Below are positions 58,961-64,000 of a stretch of DNA of 64,000 nt, piece by piece. The stretch spans positions 68,167,593 to 68,231,592 of the forward strand of contig CM056738.1 in assembly GCA_029844215.1 (NCBI GenBank), written 5' to 3'. This DNA comes from Przewalskia tangutica. Taxonomy: Eukaryota > Streptophyta > Magnoliopsida > Solanales > Solanaceae. The notes under the pieces were generated by a model. That model had not been told where the DNA came from and searched no databases. It saw nothing but the letters and a program-made list of their open reading frames with translations. The stretch's first letter is position 1; each line of letters starts with the position of its first letter. The position numbers and the translations under genes were made by a program.

Positions 58961-60848
58961 CAAAGGTTATTTACGGACTATTTATGTATATTACCCGCTA
59001 AATTAATCTTATGATATAAAGGATGCTTTGAAGTGACTCTTGAGAATTTATGAAGAAATCTGTTATGAATTCTAATAAGAAAACAAAATGTGTGATTTTA
59101 TGATGCAAGTTAAATTGTTTAGATTATTTTTGTCAGAATTTAGACATGCCTAACAATCCTAAAAGACAAATAAAGTAGAAGTGTATTCCTAAATGTAATT
59201 ACTTCCCGTCTCATATGTTCAAAGGCTAAATGCTCTACGTCTCCTATTAATTACAAAGTTAAATAACGAAATTACAATAGCAAATAATAGACACAAAAAT
59301 AGGGCAGGGAGATTAAGAGAGTAAAAGGAGTTGAGATGGATGACGATGGCATCTTGTCCTATTTTTGTTTTAGGAGTGCCGAGGCAGGAATGTGAAGGCG
59401 GATGCACATAGATGCGGGTGAATGCAAATCTTCAATTGGTGGGAGACACAATGAGTCTCGCTATGAGACTCCTCCTTTTGCTCCGGTGCATTTCATGTAG
59501 ATAAAGAAGAAGATAAGGATTAATACATGCCCAAATAATACCAAATATGAGCAATTATACCACTAAGCATACACGTAAATCACAACAGATTAGTTGAATC
59601 AGTAGGCCTCATTAAGTGAAAGGGAGAATATAGGGACGAAACTCCATGATTCAAAAAAAAAAAAAAAAAATACCACACTAAACTCATGTCCAGTTTCGGG
59701 CAGCTTATTATATAATTCTTTCAGAAACTAAAGCAAGCAAATTGTGTCAATTTAACGTGATGGATAAAATACAACTAAAGACATAATCCTGTTGATTTTC
59801 ATTAGAGAAAGGCAGTTTAGTATTTTTAATTTTATTTCTTAGTACACAGAATTCAGACAAGTCCTGTTGACTCAAGGAAAACAGGCTCACATAAACCAAC
59901 TAAAGATTAATGAACATCTTCTTGCATATACCTTGAATAAATGAATCAAGAGTAACATACATCTAACAGAGAGCTTATATATAAGGGTATGTCTAACTCA
60001 TCTAGCCAATAGTCCCTCAGTAACACACAACATTCCAGATATGCAGTTTTCCTCTTAACCAACATGAAGGGGGCACATGCTTTAAGTTGCAGGAGGAATG
60101 AAGCTTCAAAATCCTTTTTTCCAGATTCATGCAGAGTCAATAAGGCCAAAGGGACTAACTAAATATCTCAATCAAAATACTAAAGGGACAGGATACCTAC
60201 ATATTATAACTAAGACTGATTCATGCTAGGATATGTTGGATGGTCATAAAACACAGGCTAACCCCTTATTTCATCTATTTCTTAAGTCACTAGACATGCC
60301 ATTAATCTTAATATGGTCGAATTAGATAGGTATTCAAACATGTGTGACATTTTTCAGATTATTCGACCAATCGGCCTTTCTAATTAATAGCCTCATATTG
60401 ATGAAAACAGCAATCTAATTAACACCTTTAACACAGATACAAAACAGATGGCAAATAACGATCTTTAAACATATCTCAAATTATTTAACATACATAAATG
60501 ACAAATTACACTATATCAAACATATTCGACAAGTAACAAACACTATTCATATCATATAATGTAAATCGACCGAAAGTTGGGAAGGCGACGAATTTACCTT
60601 CTCCGGACAGCGACCCGGGGCAGCGTATCAAGTCGTCGGTCCACTCGACGGGTTATTGCGATGCGATTGAAAGGGTAAGGTTTGTTGTTGCTGATTTTTT
60701 GACTGGAATTGAAGTAAGGAGATTTGAACTACCTATTGGTGCTATGCTAATGGTCTGGGTGCTGACTGCTGCTAGGGGTGTCCCGTCTCTGCTCTACCTA
60801 CTCTGAGTCGATGCTCTCTGTCCTCTCTTTCGGTTGCCTTTGCATGTG

Positions 60849-60860
60849 CTTATATACCCT
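60849..60860 (-). promoter_or_regulatory. TATA box of the Ogre-like LTR
   Basis: GGGTATATAAGC on the minus strand, followed by a purine-rich start region (AACCGAAAGAGAGGACAGAG). Confidence 0.6.
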
Positions 60861-61946
60861 CGTTTGCGTTCTAATATTGGTAATTAAATAAAAGCTGATT
60901 TTGGACGATATTGGGTGATGATTCGTATTGACTTGCTACTGATTTGGGGCTGATTCGAACGGTTATGGTAAGGAAATTATTGAGGAATTCGGGTGATGGA
61001 TATGGTAAGGATATATTCTGGTTTATGGTAGGGGAAGATGCGAAAGGAAGGCGAGATTTAGGGCGTATGGGTGAGGGAGGCGGCGAGAAGGCTTAGGGTT
61101 TCGTTTAGGTTTGAAAGGTGAGGGAGAAGGACGATCCTGGAGGGGCTGAGGTAAAGGCTGAAGGTAAGCTGGGGCGTTGGGCTTGCTGAATAAAGGGAAA
61201 GGGTGTGGGCCTGCGGGTGCGGGTCGACGGGATTGGGCCACGCGGGTAATTTAAGTGGGGAGTGGGCTGTGTTTGGGCTGGGTAGTTAGGTTATTTAATT
61301 CTAGGAGTTTAATTAGTTTTAGGCTAGTTAATTAATTAGCTAATTAATTCTAGGCAAGTGTATTACTTAATTAGTGATAACTTAAATTAACAAATGTGAT
61401 TAAATTACTTAGGTGCTTTATCAATCTAACTGTTATAATAAATGCGGGCGTGTCATTTAATTAATGCTTAATACTTTAGACTGCGGCGCTATTATTTAAA
61501 ATCTTATTATTATGCATTACTGCGAAGTTAGATTAAAATTGAATAGAGTTTAGATTAAATTATTTAAATGCTAAATGCAAGTATGATATTTAAGAATTGT
61601 TTAAAGCTTTTATAAATGTGACGCTATTAAATGCATGTATTGGAAGAAATTCTCTTGCGTATTAATAAATACAACTATGCTACTTGACACGATGGCATTG
61701 CTAAATTATTTATTTTATGTATTTATTATTAGTTATTAAGAATTATGACAGAGCTTAGAATTAATAAATATGGGCGCGAGACTCTAAGTGCGTAAGACGC
61801 GGTGTCATTATTAAATTATTTATTTATGCTTGTATTAATGTTTTATTGCTGCATTTTATTATAAAAGTCACAAAAAGTTAATTTGCAAAATTAGTGTAAT
61901 TTTATAGTTAATGACTGGACGGGAGGGTCAAAATTGGGTGTCAACA

Positions 61947-61960
61947 GTTGTCCCTCTTTG
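61947..61960 (-). other. Polypurine tract of the Ogre-like element
   Basis: CAAAGAGGGACAAC on the minus strand, directly before the LTR start. It shows that the internal region lies to the right. Confidence 0.65.
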
Positions 61961-62084
61961 TATGGAGATGATGGAAGAATCTTCGGACAAAGACGTTGAC
62001 TCATAGCCAATTTTGTCTCGATCCTCAGAATTGAAAGGTTTGGGCAAATAGACCAGGCTGACGCAAAATTTTTTTAAAAATTGC

Positions 62085-62188
62085 CCCAGTGTCGAGTTAT
62101 GACGACACTGGGCTACCATGGTCAAACACCAAGGCGGGCTAACACGGACTCAAAAATTGTCCCAGTGTCGAGTTATGACGACACTGGG
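62085..62188. repeat. Duplicated perfect hairpin, 76-bp step
   Basis: CCCAGTGTCG, loop AGTTATGA, CGACACTGGG: a 10-bp perfect stem at 62085-62112, repeated identically at 62161-62188. Both copies are followed by CTACCATGGTCAAA. Confidence 0.93.
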
Positions 62189-62702
62189 CTACCATGGTCA
62201 AAAAGTAAAAGAAAATAACTGGCTTGAACCTGGGGTGTACTGCTATGGCTTGTGGTGCTGGGTTCTATGGTGATGTGGAGCGAGTGGACCGACGCTTGAG
62301 GCCGCTTCTGCCAATCGTTGGGAAGGTTGGCCCCCCAACAAATTGTCCCGGTCATTGTAAGAGAAAATCCACGTTGTGCTCCTGCTCCTGCATGCTAAGA
62401 CTTAAACAAACGGTTAGTGCATAACTGTTAAGGCAAAATGATGATGCATAATTTTAAAACAATGTAACTGTGAGTAGGAAAGGTTATCCTGCAAAAATGT
62501 GATGCCTGCTGTGTTGATGCGATGTTGTGAATGCTGTGATTTTCGTCCTTGCACAGACGTGTTGCGATTGTGAACGCGGATATGTTGTCTTTGCTGCAAC
62601 TGTCCCTGTAGACTAAAGCTCAAGAAAAAATTAGTGCATAACTGCTAAGACAGAATAATAAAGCATGCGTAAGAAATGCAATTTCGGGAGTATAGAAATC
62701 GT

Positions 62703-63290
62703 CCCTGCGTGGATGTGATATGCTGATGATGGCGTCGTTTTTGGGCTTGTTGTGCTGATAGCGTCGCTGCTTGGACGTGTTGCTGCTGGCGTCGTTGCGT
62801 AGACTTGCTGTGCTGATAACGTCATTGCCTGGACGTATTCTGCGGCGCCGTTACGTGGACTTCTTTGTCGCGATAACGCCATTGCTGGACGTATTCGCCG
62901 GGCGCCGTTGCGTGGACTTGCGATCACGCCGTTGTGCGGGCGTGTTCTGCTTTGGCGCCGTTGCGTGGACTTCTTTGCCGATAACGCCGTTATGCGGACG
63001 TATTCTGCTGGTGTCGTTGCGTGGACGTGCTGATCACCTCGTTGTCTGGACGTGTTGCCGCCGGGCGCCGTTGCGTGGACTTGATGTCGCGATAACGCCG
63101 TTATGCGGGCGTATTCTTCTTGGCGCCGTTGCGTGGACTTCGATCACGCCGTTGTGCGGGCGGTTGTTCTTGGCGTCGTTGCGTGGACTTGCTTTGTCGC
63201 GATAACGCCATTGCTCGGACGTTTGCCGTTGGCGCCGTTGCGTGGACTTGCCGATCACGCCGTTATGCGGACGTGTTCCGCCGCTCTGTA
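62703..63290. repeat. GC-rich tandem array, about 50-60 bp unit with 27-bp half-units
   Basis: About ten units, anchored on GGCGCCGTTGCGTGGACTTG and alternating with ATAACGCCGTTATGCGGACG or ATCACGCCGTTGTGCGGGCG. The two halves are themselves related. Long frames on both strands here are repeat artefacts. Confidence 0.9.
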
Positions 63291-64000
63291 GAATAAATGC
63301 TCCTGCAAGCTAAGCTTGAGAAAACGTTAGTGTATACCTGCTTAAACAAAATGATAAATACATATGAGAAGTGCAATTTTATGGGTAGAGACATCGTCCC
63401 TGATATGCGAGATAGTGCGAGGTGTTGTCCTCGCACGGACGTGCTAGACGCTGCAAATGATGAATTTCCATGATGCCTTTGTGGTGTGCGATGCGTGGGT
63501 TGCCAATTTGACTTGATGCCCGAGTTGATGCGCTAGGTTTTGTTGCGGAACTCTGAACTTTGACTGCTGATTGTTGATGCCCCTTTCTGCTGCTGCTGCG
63601 GACTTTGGATTGTTGTCATCCTCTGCGCTTTGCTTTTTCATACGCTATCTGAAGAAACCTTTCGCCGTATTTTACGCTGATTATTGCACTTTCGCTACAT
63701 TAATATGAAAAGACCTGTGCTCAAAGAAAAAATTTGTGAGTTTTGGGGGGGTCGATTCGTATCTGACTTCGCCGCCTTGTCCCTCGATATCCGTGTGCCT
63801 GGCCTGTTTGGACTTGCAACCCCTGTCTGGTTTCCTACACTGTCCCAGTTTTGAAAAGGGTGTCTGGCCTAAAATGGGTCTCAATGTAGTTGCTTGTAGG
63901 CTATGTGTATTCTTGTCATTGTAAGAACAAAGGGAAAGTTTCCTAATGGTGTGACCGAAGCCGATTTAGGCCGCCTACGTATCCCCATGAGGGAATCAGG

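Larger units (their letters stand above)
58191..61946 (-). mobile_element. 3' LTR of an Ogre/Tat-like gypsy element
   Basis: On the minus strand it starts TGTTGACACCCAATTTTGAC at 61946, a start I recall for solanaceous Ogre-type LTRs. It runs left past a TATA box (GGGTATATAAGC, 60849-60860) to a GGTGGCGACTCCGCGAACC block at about 58259-58277. Length would be about 3.7 kb; the left end is not defined. It includes an A18 tract (59653-59670) and a degenerate GTGCTAAA array (58480-58960). No coding region found; the open frame at 61023-61241 is compositional. Confidence 0.62.
61961..64000 (-). mobile_element. 3' internal non-coding region of the Ogre-like element
   Basis: No sustained coding frame. 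Two copies of a perfect hairpin (62085-62112 and 62161-62188) and a GC-rich tandem array (62703-63290) lie here. The window ends in GGCCGCCTACGTATCCCCATGAGG, a motif I recall from solanaceous Ogre elements. Long repeat-bearing 3' regions are typical of the Tat/Ogre lineage. Confidence 0.6.

Noticed and set aside
59653..59670. A18 tract as the tail of a retroposon
   Set aside because: No LINE or SINE body is recognisable upstream and no target duplication is seen.
61023..61241. Proline-rich minus-strand frame
   Set aside because: Composition effect in a GA/GT-rich part of the Ogre-like LTR; no homology and no gene context.
62771..63291. Open frames of 62-144 codons on both strands
   Set aside because: GC-rich tandem array; repetitive peptides without a domain.

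Overview
This window is plant nuclear DNA, almost certainly from a member of the Solanaceae with a large, repeat-rich genome. Three things point there: a plant-type two-LIM-domain gene with the usual five-exon layout, Ty3/gypsy elements of the Tekay (Del) chromovirus type with Met-tRNA primer sites, and a Stowaway-like MITE and an Ogre-like LTR whose sequences I recall from solanaceous genomes. The family assignment is from recall, not from a search. I see one host gene; nearly everything else is retrotransposon sequence, mostly dead.

Layout. 1-26465 is a nested stack. A plus-strand Tekay element (T3: 5' LTR remnant 14932-15053, gag-pol 15259-20094, split 3' LTR 20420-26465) has a minus-strand Tekay element (T2, 8451-14931) inserted in its 5' LTR. 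A second minus-strand element (T1, 1-8450) sits inside T2's integrase, and a 5'-truncated LINE (667-1725) lies in T1's 3' LTR. A 3.6-kb solo LTR (S1, 21275-24830) lies in T3's 3' LTR. 26466-29400 holds an unassigned flank, a minus-strand LTR and a copia-like LTR piece.

29551-34884 (minus strand) is an apparently intact WLIM1-like LIM gene of 196 codons with consensus splice sites. Its first intron is about 4 kb and is filled by a copy of the T3 3' LTR end plus flank (31342-32950) and a copia 3' end (32951-34610). Its upstream flank carries an LTR remnant, a Stowaway-like MITE and a gypsy LTR.

36221-48986 is a mosaic of gypsy LTRs: LTR A, split by solo LTR B, then a gag-protease remnant, then chimeric LTR pieces. 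48987-58190 is a degenerate minus-strand Ty1/copia element, split by solo LTR S2 (51906-54768), which has a 5-bp target duplication AGCCT. 58191-64000 is the 3' LTR and repeat-rich 3' internal region of a minus-strand Ogre/Tat-like element.

The most interesting signal is shared architecture in the long (2.5-3.6 kb) gypsy LTRs. In order they show a TATA box, a start-site palindrome, a conserved splice donor, a conserved candidate mini-exon of about 55 nt, a hypervariable minisatellite zone different in each copy, and a conserved run of hairpins ending next to the primer binding site. Several hairpins show compensatory base changes, which suggests a structured RNA leader under selection. No tRNA, rRNA or CRISPR locus was recognised.
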